From an uncultured Rikenellaceae bacterium (GTDB lineage Bacteria > Bacteroidota > Bacteroidia > Bacteroidales > Rikenellaceae), in NCBI GenBank assembly GCA_947038405.1, contig CAMQVY010000006.1, forward strand, positions 1 through 64,000: a DNA stretch of 64,000 nt, given 5' to 3'. The notes under the pieces are model-generated. The model saw nothing but the letters and a program-made list of their open reading frames with translations, did not search any database and had not been told where the DNA came from. The translations under genes were made by a program, and so were the position numbers. How positions within the stretch are numbered: the first letter of the stretch is position 1; every line of letters starts with the position of its first letter. Below, one piece after another: positions 26,750 to 36,249 of this stretch.

Positions 26750-27781
26750 ATGTTTGATATTCGCAAAAAGATGCGTGGCAATATACTAAATCTAGCTCCA
26801 TACTCAACTGCAAGAGATGAATACCAGGGCGATTTGGGAGTCTACTTAGATGCTAATGAGAATCCATATGAGAATGGATATAACCGCTACCCTGACCCGC
26901 ATCAAATAGAACTTAAAAAATCTATTGGTAAGTTAAAAGGGGTTAACGTAGAGAACATCTTTGTTGGCAACGGAAGTGATGAGGCGATAGATTTAGTCTT
27001 TAGGGTCTTTTGTGAGCCTAGACTAGATAATGTTGTTTGTATTGCACCAAGCTACGGAATGTATAAAGTCTCGGCATCTATTAATGACGTAGAGGTTCGT
27101 GAAGTACAGCTAGAGTCTGATTTTTCGGTAGATGTAACAAAGTTACTATCTGCATGTGATGACTCTACAAAAGCGATATTTTTATGTTCACCTAACAACC
27201 CAACAGGAAATGATATCCCTCGAAGTGTTATATTAGAGATATTAGAGAAATTTGATGGTGTTGTTGTGGTTGATGAGGCATATATTGACTTTTCGGAGCA
27301 AGCATCACTAATCGAGGATTTAGACAACTACAACAATCTTATTGTACTACAAACCTTATCAAAGGCTTGGGGTTTAGCAGGACTAAGATTAGGGTTGGCA
27401 TTTGCGTGTGCAGATACAATCACGATAATGTCAAGAGTAAAATATCCATATAACATTAATGTAACGACTCAAAACATCGTACTAGAGCAGCTACAAGAGA
27501 GCCGAAGTGCACAGATAGAGGAGATTGTTAGTGAACGCAAATTGCTTTTTGATGAGTTAAGTAAACTTTCAATTGTAAAGAAGATATATCCATCGAGTGC
27601 AAATTTCCTTTTAGTGGAGGTTGAAGAGCCAAAAGCGATATACAACAGCTTAATAGAGCTAGGAATTATAGTTAGAGATCGCAGCTCTGTTATTGGATGT
27701 AGCGGATGTTTGCGCATAACAATTGGAACACCTCAAGAGAATTTAATGACATTGAATAGCTTAAAAGAGCTAAGTAAATAG
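26750..27781 (+). CDS. hisC: Histidinol-phosphate aminotransferase
   Basis: A 343-residue fold-type I PLP enzyme converting imidazole-acetol phosphate to histidinol phosphate with glutamate. Visible are L-D-A-N-E-N-P-Y, N-G-S-D-E-A-I-D, S-P-N-N-P-T-G-N, V-D-E-A-Y-I-D-F and the PLP lysine in L-S-K-A-W-G-L-A-G-L-R. Between hisD and hisB with 3-bp and 6-bp gaps, all in the his operon. Confidence 0.98.
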   Translation: MFDIRKKMRGNILNLAPYSTARDEYQGDLGVYLDANENPYENGYNRYPDPHQIELKKSIGKLKGVNVENIFVGNGSDEAIDLVFRVFCEPRLDNVVCIAPSYGMYKVSASINDVEVREVQLESDFSVDVTKLLSACDDSTKAIFLCSPNNPTGNDIPRSVILEILEKFDGVVVVDEAYIDFSEQASLIEDLDNYNNLIVLQTLSKAWGLAGLRLGLAFACADTITIMSRVKYPYNINVTTQNIVLEQLQESRSAQIEEIVSERKLLFDELSKLSIVKKIYPSSANFLLVEVEEPKAIYNSLIELGIIVRDRSSVIGCSGCLRITIGTPQENLMTLNSLKELSK

Positions 27782-27787
27782 TAAGTT

Positions 27788-28924
27788 ATGGAGATTATAA
27801 AGAGAAGAGCATTAATCATAGATCGTGATGGAACTATAATCACAGAGCCCCCTATTGATTATCAAATTGACTCATTAGAGAAGTTAGAGTTTGTACCAAG
27901 AGCAATATCATCACTAGCGATGTTATCCAATCTTGATTACGAGTTTGTAATGGCATCAAATCAAGATGGATTGGGCACATCATCATTTCCAGAGGATACC
28001 TTTTGGGGAGCTCAAAATAAGATGATGAAGACATTAGAGGGTGAAGGTATAACGTTTGATGATGTTCTTATAGATAAGAGTTTTGAAGAAGAGAACGCTC
28101 CAACACGTAAACCACGCACAGGAATGTTCTCAAAATATATGACACCTGAGTATGATTTAGCGGGAAGTTTTGTAATCGGAGATAGAGTTACAGATATTAT
28201 TCTAGCAAAAAACCTTGGTGCAAAGGGGATCTTAATGCAGAAGCCAGAAGTTGGAGTTGAGATGTTAGAGAGCGCATCATGTAGTGATGTTTGTTGTTTA
28301 ATATCCGACGATTGGACGGAGATTGCAGAGTACATAAGATGTGGAGCGCGCACAGCAACTGTTGTGAGAGATACACGAGAGACTAAAATTTCATCTTCTA
28401 TTGATTTAGATGGCAGAGGAAACTCAAATATAGATACAGGATTGAACTTCCTCAATCATATGATTGAACAGATAGTACACCATGCAGGAGTATCACTAGA
28501 ATTAGTTGCAAAGGGAGACCTTCACGTTGACGAACACCACACAATGGAAGATGTTGCTATTGTATTGGGAGAGCTAGTATCGACTGCCCTGGGAGACAAG
28601 AGAGGTATTGAACGCTACGGATATGCACTTCCTATGGATGAGTGTAGAGCTTTAGTTGTCTTGGATTTTGGAGGAAGAATAGACTTTGATTGGAGAGTTG
28701 AATTTTCGAGAGAGATGGTTGGAGATGTTCCTACGGAGATGTTTTCGCACTTTTTCAAGAGTTTTTCACAATCTGCAAAGTGCAATCTACATATAGAGGC
28801 TACGGGAGAGAATGACCACCACAAAATAGAGGGGGTATTCAAAGCATTTGCAAGAAGTTTAAAGCGCGCCATCAAAAGAGATGCGTTCAAATACGAACTA
28901 CCAAGTAGCAAAGGGGTATTATGA
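27788..28924 (+). CDS. hisB: Bifunctional histidinol-phosphatase / imidazoleglycerol-phosphate dehydratase
   Basis: A 378-residue fusion. Residues 1-175 are a HAD phosphatase (I-I-D12-R-D14-G-T) that removes phosphate from histidinol phosphate. Residues about 185-378 are the dehydratase, with its metal-binding histidines in D-E-H-H-T-M-E-D and E-N-D-H-H-K-I-E. The E. coli phosphatase domain has a zinc knuckle (C-x-H-x-x-x-x-x-C-x-C); here the matching loop reads [12 protein letters not shown], with no cysteines, so that zinc site is absent. Stop overlaps the hisH start (ATGA). Confidence 0.96.
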   Translation: MEIIKRRALIIDRDGTIITEPPIDYQIDSLEKLEFVPRAISSLAMLSNLDYEFVMASNQDGLGTSSFPEDTFWGAQNKMMKTLEGEGITFDDVLIDKSFEEENAPTRKPRTGMFSKYMTPEYDLAGSFVIGDRVTDIILAKNLGAKGILMQKPEVGVEMLESASCSDVCCLISDDWTEIAEYIRCGARTATVVRDTRETKISSSIDLDGRGNSNIDTGLNFLNHMIEQIVHHAGVSLELVAKGDLHVDEHHTMEDVAIVLGELVSTALGDKRGIERYGYALPMDECRALVVLDFGGRIDFDWRVEFSREMVGDVPTEMFSHFFKSFSQSAKCNLHIEATGENDHHKIEGVFKAFARSLKRAIKRDAFKYELPSSKGVL

Positions 28925-29523
28925 TAGCGATATTAGACTACTCTGCTGGAAATATTAGATCTGTAATGGATGCTGTACATAGAGTTGGATGTGATGCAAT
29001 TATCACATCTGATCCTGCGGAGATCAGACGTGCAGATAAGTTAATTATACCTGGAGTTGGAGCAGCCTCAGTTGCTATGGATTCATTAAAGAGCCTTGGA
29101 CTAGACAAACTAATCCCGACCCTTACACAACCCGTTTTGGGCATATGTATTGGACTTCAACTTATGTGTAAACATAGTGAAGAGGGAGACATTGAGTGTA
29201 TGGGTATTTTTGATGCAAATGTTACAAAATTCAAACAAGGACATCTTGACTCAGATGGTAGATTACTAAAAATCCCTCACATGGGATGGAATAGTGTCAA
29301 CGAATTGAAGACGCCTCTTTTTGAATCAATAGAGAGCGGTTCATACTTCTACTATGTTCACTCATATGCTCCAGAGCTATGTGCAGATACAATTGCGACA
29401 TCAGAACATGGAGTAACTTTTAGCGGGGCACTTAATGTAAATAACTTCTATGGCACACAATTCCACCCTGAGAAGAGTGGTGAGGCTGGAGAGAGATTAA
29501 TCAAAAATTTTCTTAACTTATGA
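28921..29523 (+). CDS. hisH: Imidazole glycerol phosphate synthase, glutaminase subunit
   Basis: A 200-residue class I glutamine amidotransferase that supplies ammonia to HisF. Nucleophile Cys lies in L-G-I-C-I-G-L-Q-L, with the catalytic His and Glu in F-H-P-E-K-S. The oxyanion strand is V-G-A. Overlaps hisB by 4 bp and hisA by 4 bp. Confidence 0.97.
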   Translation: MIAILDYSAGNIRSVMDAVHRVGCDAIITSDPAEIRRADKLIIPGVGAASVAMDSLKSLGLDKLIPTLTQPVLGICIGLQLMCKHSEEGDIECMGIFDANVTKFKQGHLDSDGRLLKIPHMGWNSVNELKTPLFESIESGSYFYYVHSYAPELCADTIATSEHGVTFSGALNVNNFYGTQFHPEKSGEAGERLIKNFLNL

Positions 29524-30248
29524 TAGAATTAATTCCTGCAATTGATATAATTAATGGGGAGTGCGTACGCCTTTCTCAAGGAGACTACAATAAAAAGAGC
29601 ACATATTTCAAAGATCCATTAGAGATTGCCAAGCAGTATGAAGATGTTGGAATCAAGCGTCTACACGTTGTTGATTTAGATGGAGCAAAGTGTTCTACAC
29701 CAAAAAATCTAGCTGTTTTAGAGCGCATTAGAAGCAATACATCCCTAGATATCCAATATGGAGGGGGTATTAAGAGTAGTGAAGCTCTGAGCAGTGTATT
29801 TTCAAGTGGAGCAAACAGAGCTATTTGCGGCAGTATTGCAGTAAAAAGCCCTGAACTATTTAGAGATTGGTTAGCTGCATTTGGCCCTGACAAAATAATC
29901 TTAGGTGCAGATATTAAAGATGGATTTGTCTCAACAAACGGATGGCTGGAGAACTCTTCAACATCTGTATATGAGTTAATAGACAGCTTTTTGGAGAGTG
30001 GATTAACGCAAGTCATCTGTACAGACATATCTAAAGATGGAATGTTGCAAGGACCTACTTTCGATCTATATGAAGAGATGCAGAGTCGCTATGATGGAAT
30101 AAACGTCACAATTAGTGGAGGCATTAGCTCAATGGCAGATATTGAGAGATTAAATGATATGAATCTGCGCAGTGTAATCATTGGCAAGGCGATTTATGAA
30201 GGTCATATAAAATTGGAGGATCTAAGAGAATGGTTGCAAAGAGGATAA
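29520..30248 (+). CDS. hisA: ProFAR isomerase
   Basis: A 242-residue (beta-alpha)8 barrel for the ring-opening isomerisation of ProFAR to PRFAR. Catalytic aspartates lie in P-A-I-D-I-I-N-G-E and I-C-T-D-I-S-K-D-G, and phosphate-binding sites are Y-G-G-G-I-K and S-G-G-I-S-S. Overlaps hisH (4 bp) and hisF (19 bp). Homologous to HisF; the two are told apart by the start (hisF has C-L-D-I-K-N-G). Confidence 0.97.
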   Translation: MIELIPAIDIINGECVRLSQGDYNKKSTYFKDPLEIAKQYEDVGIKRLHVVDLDGAKCSTPKNLAVLERIRSNTSLDIQYGGGIKSSEALSSVFSSGANRAICGSIAVKSPELFRDWLAAFGPDKIILGADIKDGFVSTNGWLENSSTSVYELIDSFLESGLTQVICTDISKDGMLQGPTFDLYEEMQSRYDGINVTISGGISSMADIERLNDMNLRSVIIGKAIYEGHIKLEDLREWLQRG

Positions 30249-30985
30249 TTCCATGTCTTGATATAAAGAATGGAGAGACTGTAAAGGGTATTAATTTTTT
30301 AGAAATAAAGAGTGTCGGTGATCCGATTGAACTCGCTAGAGCCTACGCACAACAAGGTGCAGACGAGCTAGTATTTCTGGATATTAGTGCAACAATTGAG
30401 CAGCGACAAACTTTTGCTGCACTAGTTGAACGCATTGCTGCAAATATCAATATCCCTTTCACTGTTGGCGGAGGTATTTCAGCACTAGGAGATGCCGAAA
30501 GGTTACTTTTAGCTGGAGCAGACAAAGTATCTGTAAATAGCGCTGCCGTAAATAGACCTGAGCTTATAAGCGAAATTGCATCACGATATGGTAATCAATT
30601 TGTTGTTATAGCAATAGATGCTAAGTGTGTTGATGGCAAATGGTGTGTAACGACTCATGGAGGGAGTAAGCTATCCGATAAGGAGCTATTTAGTTGGGCA
30701 TATGAGGCACAAGAGCGAGGAGCAGGAGAGCTTTTATTCACATCTATGGATCACGATGGAACGAAGAGTGGTTATGCTTGTGACATATACGCTCAGCTAT
30801 CAGATAAGCTATCAATTCCGATAATAGCATCGGGAGGAGCTGGGAATGTAGATCATATTGTAGATGTTTTCGAGAAAGGATATGCAGATGCAGCCCTTGC
30901 GGCGTCTATATTCCACTATGGAGAGATACTAATCCCAGACCTAAAAACAGAGCTACTAAGAAAAGGAATCAACGTAAGAAAGTAA
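30230..30985 (+). CDS. hisF: Imidazole glycerol phosphate synthase, cyclase subunit
   Basis: A 251-residue (beta-alpha)8 barrel joining PRFAR and ammonia to make imidazole glycerol phosphate and AICAR. Visible are [11 protein letters not shown] (catalytic Asp), V-G-G-G-I-S, A-I-D-A-K (second Asp), S-M-D-H-D-G-T-K and I-A-S-G-G-A-G. Starts inside hisA. A 71-bp gap with a repeat element separates it from hisIE. Confidence 0.98.
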   Translation: MVAKRIIPCLDIKNGETVKGINFLEIKSVGDPIELARAYAQQGADELVFLDISATIEQRQTFAALVERIAANINIPFTVGGGISALGDAERLLLAGADKVSVNSAAVNRPELISEIASRYGNQFVVIAIDAKCVDGKWCVTTHGGSKLSDKELFSWAYEAQERGAGELLFTSMDHDGTKSGYACDIYAQLSDKLSIPIIASGGAGNVDHIVDVFEKGYADAALAASIFHYGEILIPDLKTELLRKGINVRK

Positions 30986-30990
30986 GTTAA

Positions 30991-31026
30991 CTGCGACCAC
31001 GTAGTGCCGCCCACATAGGGTAGTTC
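30991..31026 (+). repeat. Single copy of the 36-bp intergenic element inside the his operon
   Basis: The unit (core GTAGTGCCGCCCACATAGGG) aligns without gaps to the reference unit and sits between hisF and hisIE, 5 bp after the hisF stop. CGTAGTG (30999-31005) can pair with CACTACG just downstream, so the transcript may form a hairpin here. Confidence 0.75.
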
Positions 31027-31056
31027 ACTACGTCAAGCAAACAAAAAAATAAAAAT

Positions 31057-31659
31057 ATGTTAAAATTTAACGAATTAGATGTAGCGAAAAGTTGCGAAGG
31101 ATTGCTTCCAGTCGTAATTCAAGATGATGTGACACTAAAGGTGTTAATGTTAGGCTACATGAATGAAGAGGCTCTACAAAAGAGTCAAGAAGAGATGCGT
31201 GTTACATTTTTCAGCCGCACAAAAAACAGACTATGGACAAAGGGCGAGAGCAGTGGTAATTTCCTTAACATAGTCTCAATTGCAGTTGATTGTGACAATG
31301 ATACTCTTCTTATTAGAGTAAACCCAATCGGAGCAACTTGTCATACTGGCGATATTAGCTGTTTTGACAACAATGGAGACGAAGGATTTGTAAGAAAATT
31401 AGGTAATGTTGTGGCAACAAGACACAAAGAGATGCCAGAGGGATCTTACACAACCTATCTTTATAACAAAGGTATTCCAAAGATAGCTCAGAAAGTTGGC
31501 GAAGAGGCTGTTGAGACAGTAATTGAGGCAGTTGCAGGAAATAAAGATGCGTTTATCTACGAAGCATCAGATTTAGTCTACCATCTTTTAGTTCTACTTG
31601 AGTCAATGGACTGCTCTATTGCAGATGTTGAGAAAGAACTCGTTAAGAGACATAAATAA
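31057..31659 (+). CDS. hisIE: Phosphoribosyl-AMP cyclohydrolase / phosphoribosyl-ATP pyrophosphohydrolase
   Basis: A 200-residue fusion for steps 2 and 3. Residues 1-105 are HisI (L-G-Y-M-N, W-T-K-G-E-S-S-G-N and the zinc/magnesium cluster V-D-C-D-N-D then A-T-C-H-T-G). Residues about 115-200 are HisE (K-V-G-E-E-A-V-E-T-V and E-A-S-D-L-V-Y-H-L). Last gene of the his operon. The gap with the repeat element could lower or separate its expression from hisF. Confidence 0.97.
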   Translation: MLKFNELDVAKSCEGLLPVVIQDDVTLKVLMLGYMNEEALQKSQEEMRVTFFSRTKNRLWTKGESSGNFLNIVSIAVDCDNDTLLIRVNPIGATCHTGDISCFDNNGDEGFVRKLGNVVATRHKEMPEGSYTTYLYNKGIPKIAQKVGEEAVETVIEAVAGNKDAFIYEASDLVYHLLVLLESMDCSIADVEKELVKRHK

Positions 31660-31672
31660 GAAACATTATTCC

Positions 31673-31768
31673 CTGTAATCATACAGCACCGCCCGCAGAT
31701 AACAGTTCCATGTGTCTATAAAACTAGACTTTGAACTGCCCTCTGCGGGCGGTGCTGCGTGGTCGCAG
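31673..31768. repeat. Inverted pair of the 36-bp intergenic element
   Basis: Two full units, 31673-31708 (plus) and 31733-31768 (minus), around a 24-nt spacer. They share GCACCGCCCGCAGA and CAGTTC. The GC-rich arms stand out from the AT-rich surroundings. It lies between convergent hisIE and tex and could act as a transcript end for both. The minus unit is the best preserved and serves as my reference. Confidence 0.88.
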
Positions 31769-31775
31769 TGAACTG

Positions 31776-33911
31776 TTAAACCTCTTTAATTGATAGGCTT
31801 AATCGCCCTCTGACCTTATCTATCCCTATCACCTTCACCTCAACTTGCTCATGCAACTTCAATACTTCAGATGGTGCAGTTATAAACTTATTTGCAATTT
31901 GAGATATGTGAACAAGCCCATCTTGTTTAATTCCTATATCAACAAAAGCTCCAAATGCTGTCATATTTGTTACAATACCAGGGACAACCATACCCTCATA
32001 TAGATCATCAATCGTGCGCACACTCTCCGCAAACGAGAAACTCTCCTTTACTCCACGAGGATCTCTACCTGGCTTTTCAAGCTCACTCACAATATCCGTA
32101 AGCGTTGGAATACCAATTTTATCTGTTACATATTTAGATAGATCAATTTTAGTAATAACCTCTTTATTACTAATCAACTCACCGATAGTCACATTAATAT
32201 CCTTTGCAATCTTCTCAACAATAGAGTATGCTTCAGGGTGTACCGCACTATTATCTAGTGGATTTTTTGCATTTTCGATACGTAAAAACCCTGCGCACTG
32301 TTCATACGCTTTTGCCCCAAGTCTAGGAACTTTTAACAGTTGATTCCTGCGAGTAAATGAGCCATTCATAGCTCGATACTCCACAATATTCTTTGCAAGA
32401 GACGCACCAACCCCCGATACATACGAAAGAAGTTGCTTTGATGCCGTATTTAAATTAACACCCACTCCATTCACACAACTCTCTACGACTGTATCAAGTG
32501 CAGATTTCAATCGTCCCTGATCTACATCATGTTGATACTGCCCTACTCCAATAGATTTAGGGTCAATTTTAACCAACTCAGCTAATGGGTCAATCAGTCT
32601 ACGACCAATCGACACTGACCCTCTCACCGTAATATCATAATCGGGAAACTCCTCTCTTGCGACATCAGACGCAGAGTATATACTTGCACCATCCTCACTA
32701 ACCATAAATATCTCTAGCGGTTCAGAGTGAACTAAGTTCTTTACAAGTTGCTCTGTCTCTCTCCCTGCCGTTCCATCTCCAATTGCAATAGCATCTATTC
32801 TAAACTTCGAAATCAAAGAATTAAGCTCCGAAGATGCCTTTTCAGATTGATTCTGCGGAGCATGAGGATATATTGTAGTATTGTGGATCAAATCTCCCTG
32901 CTCATTCAGGCATACAACTTTACACCCCGTTCTAAACCCAGGATCAATTGCCAAAAGTCGCTTCTGACCTAGAGGTGCAGATAGTAGTAATTGTCTAAGA
33001 TTCTCAGCAAATATTGCAATTGCCGCCTCATCAGCACTCACCTTTGCCGCTGCTAGAGCTTCATTCTCAATAGATGGCTTTAAGAGTCTCTTATAACTAT
33101 CTTTTATTGCACCCTCAATAACGCTACGTGACGGTGAATTACCTTTTATAAATATTCTCTCTAGTTGCTCTACTGCTCGATCACTATCAGGTGCTATATT
33201 AAGTCGAATATATCCCTCTCTCTCAGCTCTTATCATAGCCAATAACCTATGCGAAGATATGCGTTTAAATGGCTCTTGACACTCAAAATAATCTGAGTAC
33301 TTTACCCCCTCTTCAGCTTTTCCTTTTACAACTTTAGTTGCTATATTCGCTTCATTTTTGAATAATCTACGCATAGAGTTACGCCCTTGCTCTGACTCAC
33401 TCACCCACTCCGCAATAATATCATTAACTCCACCCAGTGCCTCCTCAGTAGTTGGCACAGCATCATTTATAAATCGTTTTGCCACTATCTCTGGCTTCTG
33501 ACCATCTTGGCTCATTACAAGGGCTGCTAATGGCTCCAAACCCTTTTCACAAGCAATCATAGCACGTGTCCTACGCTTTGGCTTGTATGGCAAGTATATA
33601 TCTTCCAACTGAACAGAGTCAAAACACCTCTCAATCTTAGCTCTCAACTCATCCGTCAATTTCCCTTGTTGCTCTATCGTAGTTAGAATACTCTCTTTAC
33701 GACTCAAAAGTTCCCTTGTTTTTTCAAGATGCAACTTAATCGCCCCAACCTGTACCTCATCCAAAGATCCCGTTGCTTCTTTACGGTAGCGACTAATAAA
33801 TGGCACTGTAGCACCTTCATCGAGTAACTTTACGACAGCCTTTACAGACGATACATTAATAGCACATATATCTGATAGAAGTTTAATAATTTGTTCCAAG
33901 TTTTCTAACAT
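31776..33911 (-). CDS. tex: Tex-family RNA-binding transcription accessory protein
   Basis: About 711 residues with the Tex layout: helical N-terminal part (P-F-I-S-R-Y-R-K-E-A-T-G), YqgF/RNase H-like domain (L-A-I-D-P-G-F-R-T-G-C-K), helix-hairpin-helix (L-S-Y-V-S-G-V-G) and a C-terminal S1 domain (G-M-V-V-P-G-I-V-T-N ... D-G-L-V-H-I-S). Tex binds nucleic acid and affects transcription and RNA turnover. The longest frame begins at 33938, but ATG 33911 (M-L-E-N-L-E-Q-I) is the natural start. Convergent with hisIE. Confidence 0.95.
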   Translation of the reverse strand: MLENLEQIIKLLSDICAINVSSVKAVVKLLDEGATVPFISRYRKEATGSLDEVQVGAIKLHLEKTRELLSRKESILTTIEQQGKLTDELRAKIERCFDSVQLEDIYLPYKPKRRTRAMIACEKGLEPLAALVMSQDGQKPEIVAKRFINDAVPTTEEALGGVNDIIAEWVSESEQGRNSMRRLFKNEANIATKVVKGKAEEGVKYSDYFECQEPFKRISSHRLLAMIRAEREGYIRLNIAPDSDRAVEQLERIFIKGNSPSRSVIEGAIKDSYKRLLKPSIENEALAAAKVSADEAAIAIFAENLRQLLLSAPLGQKRLLAIDPGFRTGCKVVCLNEQGDLIHNTTIYPHAPQNQSEKASSELNSLISKFRIDAIAIGDGTAGRETEQLVKNLVHSEPLEIFMVSEDGASIYSASDVAREEFPDYDITVRGSVSIGRRLIDPLAELVKIDPKSIGVGQYQHDVDQGRLKSALDTVVESCVNGVGVNLNTASKQLLSYVSGVGASLAKNIVEYRAMNGSFTRRNQLLKVPRLGAKAYEQCAGFLRIENAKNPLDNSAVHPEAYSIVEKIAKDINVTIGELISNKEVITKIDLSKYVTDKIGIPTLTDIVSELEKPGRDPRGVKESFSFAESVRTIDDLYEGMVVPGIVTNMTAFGAFVDIGIKQDGLVHISQIANKFITAPSEVLKLHEQVEVKVIGIDKVRGRLSLSIKEV

Positions 33912-33970
33912 TATAATAATATTTATAATAAAACTCAATCATGAAAACTAAGTTTCTAAAAAAAAAATCG

Positions 33971-33978
33971 TATATTTG
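33971..33978 (+). promoter_or_regulatory. Probable -7 promoter element of the aminopeptidase gene
   Basis: TATATTTG on the plus strand, 28 bp ahead of the ATG at 34007. No TTTG at -33. Confidence 0.45.
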
Positions 33979-34006
33979 AAATTCAAACCGTAAATATATA
34001 AAAAAT

Positions 34007-35407
34007 ATGTTCTCAAAAGAAATATATCAAACAAGAAGAGCTCAACTCGCAGAGAGAGTTCTTTCAGGAGGTCTTATTCTGTTGCCAGGAAACGGAGAGT
34101 CTTCAATTAACTATCCAAGTAATGTATATCATTTTAGACAAGATAGTAGTTTTCTCTACTTTTTCGGATTGCAACTTCCAGATATGGTCGGAGTTATAGA
34201 CATTGATAACAATACTGAAACTCTATACGGAGACGATCTTACGATTGATGATATAATATGGACAGGTCCTCAACCAACAATCTCAGAACTAGGAGCTAAA
34301 GCTGGAATAAGTGACACGAAACCATTGTCATCTCTATGGGAGCAGATAAACCTTGCAATACGTAAAGGAAGAAGAATCCACTTTTTACCACCATACAGAG
34401 CCGAAAACAAATTAAGAATTAGCGACCTACTAAGCATAAAGCCAGCAGCTGTTGCAGACTATATTTCAGTTGAATTAGCTATTGCCATCGTCTCATTGAG
34501 AGATAAAAAGAGTGACGAAGAGATTGTAGAGATCGAAAAGGCTTGCCGTATCGGATATGAAATGCACACAAAGGCTATGGAGATGTGTCGCGAGGGTGTA
34601 GTTGAGCGTGAGATTGCAGGAGCAATTGAAGGTATCTCAATGCAGCAAGGTGGCGGAACATCATTCTCTTCTATTGTATCTCAACATGGAGAGACTCTTC
34701 ACAACCACTGCTATGACGGAACACTAACAAAGGGACGATTACTACTAGTTGACGCAGGTGCACAAACAACAATGGGATATGCTAGTGACTTCACTAGAAC
34801 AATTCCAGTAGGAGGTAAGTTTACTCAACTACAAAAAGATGTGTACAATATTGTACTTGCAGCTAATAACAAAGCATTTGAGCTATCAGCTCCAGGAAAA
34901 CTATATAAAGATATACACTTAGAGTGTGCAAAGGTTCTCGTTAATGGTCTTAAAGCACTAGGATTGATGTGTGGAGATACAGACGAAGCCGTTGCTGCTG
35001 GTGCTCACGCACTATTTATGCCTCACGGATTAGGTCACATGATGGGTCTTGATGTTCACGACATGGAGGACATAGGTGAAAAATATGTAGGATATGACCT
35101 TGAGACAGAGCGCAGTACTCAATTAGGAGTTAGCTCTCTAAGAATGGGACGCAGATTAGAGGCAGGTATGGTTATGACCGTAGAGCCAGGTTTATACTTT
35201 ATTCCAGCACTTATCGAAAAGTGGAAAAATGAAGGGTTAAATTCTAAGTTTATTAACTTTGACAAACTTGAGCCATATCTTGATTTCGGAGGTATCCGTA
35301 TTGAAGACGACATACTTATCACAGAGAGTGGTAATAGAATGCTTGGAGATGAGCGTATCCCCGTAACAGTAGAGGAGATTGAGGAATTTATGAAAGCAAC
35401 TTTATAG
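34007..35407 (+). CDS. pepP: Xaa-Pro aminopeptidase (M24B)
   Basis: A 466-residue enzyme releasing N-terminal residues before proline. An N-terminal aminopeptidase-P domain (about 1-135) is followed by a pita-bread catalytic domain with all five metal ligands: Asp in V-D-A-G-A, Asp in S-D-F-T-R, His in H-G-L-G-H, Glu in V-E-P-G-L and Glu in R-I-E-D-D. There is no signal peptide, so cytoplasmic. tsaB starts 12 bp downstream, probably in one transcript. Confidence 0.94.
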   Translation: MFSKEIYQTRRAQLAERVLSGGLILLPGNGESSINYPSNVYHFRQDSSFLYFFGLQLPDMVGVIDIDNNTETLYGDDLTIDDIIWTGPQPTISELGAKAGISDTKPLSSLWEQINLAIRKGRRIHFLPPYRAENKLRISDLLSIKPAAVADYISVELAIAIVSLRDKKSDEEIVEIEKACRIGYEMHTKAMEMCREGVVEREIAGAIEGISMQQGGGTSFSSIVSQHGETLHNHCYDGTLTKGRLLLVDAGAQTTMGYASDFTRTIPVGGKFTQLQKDVYNIVLAANNKAFELSAPGKLYKDIHLECAKVLVNGLKALGLMCGDTDEAVAAGAHALFMPHGLGHMMGLDVHDMEDIGEKYVGYDLETERSTQLGVSSLRMGRRLEAGMVMTVEPGLYFIPALIEKWKNEGLNSKFINFDKLEPYLDFGGIRIEDDILITESGNRMLGDERIPVTVEEIEEFMKATL

Positions 35408-35419
35408 ATAAAATATTAA

Positions 35420-36133
35420 ATGGCGCTAATACTGCACATTGAAACTGGAACAGACGTATGTTCTGTTGCTCTATCTGAAGATAATAAAGTTATCTCTTTG
35501 CGAGAGAGTGGTTCAGAGAGAGACCATGCAACAAAACTAGGTGTATATATAAATGATGTCTTAACCGAACATAATTATACTACCGACAAACTAGATGCTA
35601 TATCAGTTGGCATGGGTCCAGGCTCATACACAGGACTCCGAATCGGAGTATCTATGGCTAAAGGTCTATGTTATGCACTAAATATCCCTCTTATTGGAGT
35701 TAACTCTTTGGAGTCGATGGCAGCAATTGCCCTTGAGAGCTACAAAGCGGGAGATATCCAGGTGAAAGATTGGGATAATGCCCTATTATGCCCAATGATT
35801 GATGCACGAAGAATGGAGGTTTACACCCAAGTTCTCGATACATCACTCAATCCCATTACGGATGTTTGTGCAGAGATTATTACAGATGAGAGCTTTAGTG
35901 AAGAGATTAATAAAACAAAAGAATTTTTAATCTTTGGAAACGGAGCAGCTAAGACAGTTGAGATTCTGAGTAATGAGAAGGTATCTTTAATTGATATAAC
36001 TACATCAGCAAAGGGACTTGTTAATGCCGCTCATAAAGCGTACGTAAATAAAGATTTTAAAGATCTAGCCTATTTTGAACCATTCTATTTAAAAGATTTC
36101 GTAGCTATGAAGTCAACAAAAAAGATGTTCTAA
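35420..36133 (+). CDS. tsaB: tRNA t6A synthesis protein TsaB
   Basis: A 237-residue protein of the ASKHA fold, partner of TsaD/TsaE in making threonylcarbamoyladenosine at A37 of ANN-decoding tRNAs. Visible are the start I-L-H-I-E-T-G-T-D-V-C-S-V-A-L and G-P-G-S-Y-T-G-L-R-I-G then A-K-G-L. It follows pepP at 12 bp and ends at a strong terminator. Confidence 0.93.
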   Translation: MALILHIETGTDVCSVALSEDNKVISLRESGSERDHATKLGVYINDVLTEHNYTTDKLDAISVGMGPGSYTGLRIGVSMAKGLCYALNIPLIGVNSLESMAAIALESYKAGDIQVKDWDNALLCPMIDARRMEVYTQVLDTSLNPITDVCAEIITDESFSEEINKTKEFLIFGNGAAKTVEILSNEKVSLIDITTSAKGLVNAAHKAYVNKDFKDLAYFEPFYLKDFVAMKSTKKMF

Positions 36134-36144
36134 CAAATATTAAA

Positions 36145-36186
36145 TAAAAAAAACGAAGCTCTATTCACTAGGCTTCGTTTTTTTAT
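36145..36186. terminator. Bidirectional terminator after tsaB
   Basis: AAACGAAGC / GCTTCGTTT stem with a 12-nt loop and a T-run of seven; an A-run on the left gives a weaker signal for the opposite strand. Confidence 0.88.
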
Positions 36187-36197
36187 TTACTTTAATT

Positions 36198-36233
36198 GAA
36201 CTGCTCCCCATATACTAAATTGCATAATCCCAG
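36198..36233 (-). repeat. Decayed copy of the 36-bp intergenic element
   Basis: 19 of 36 positions agree by eye with the reference unit, including GAACTGC at one end and CCAG at the other; most differences are C to T or G to A. It lies between convergent tsaB and surE. Confidence 0.35.
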
Positions 36234-36249
36234 AGAACTGCTACAAACT

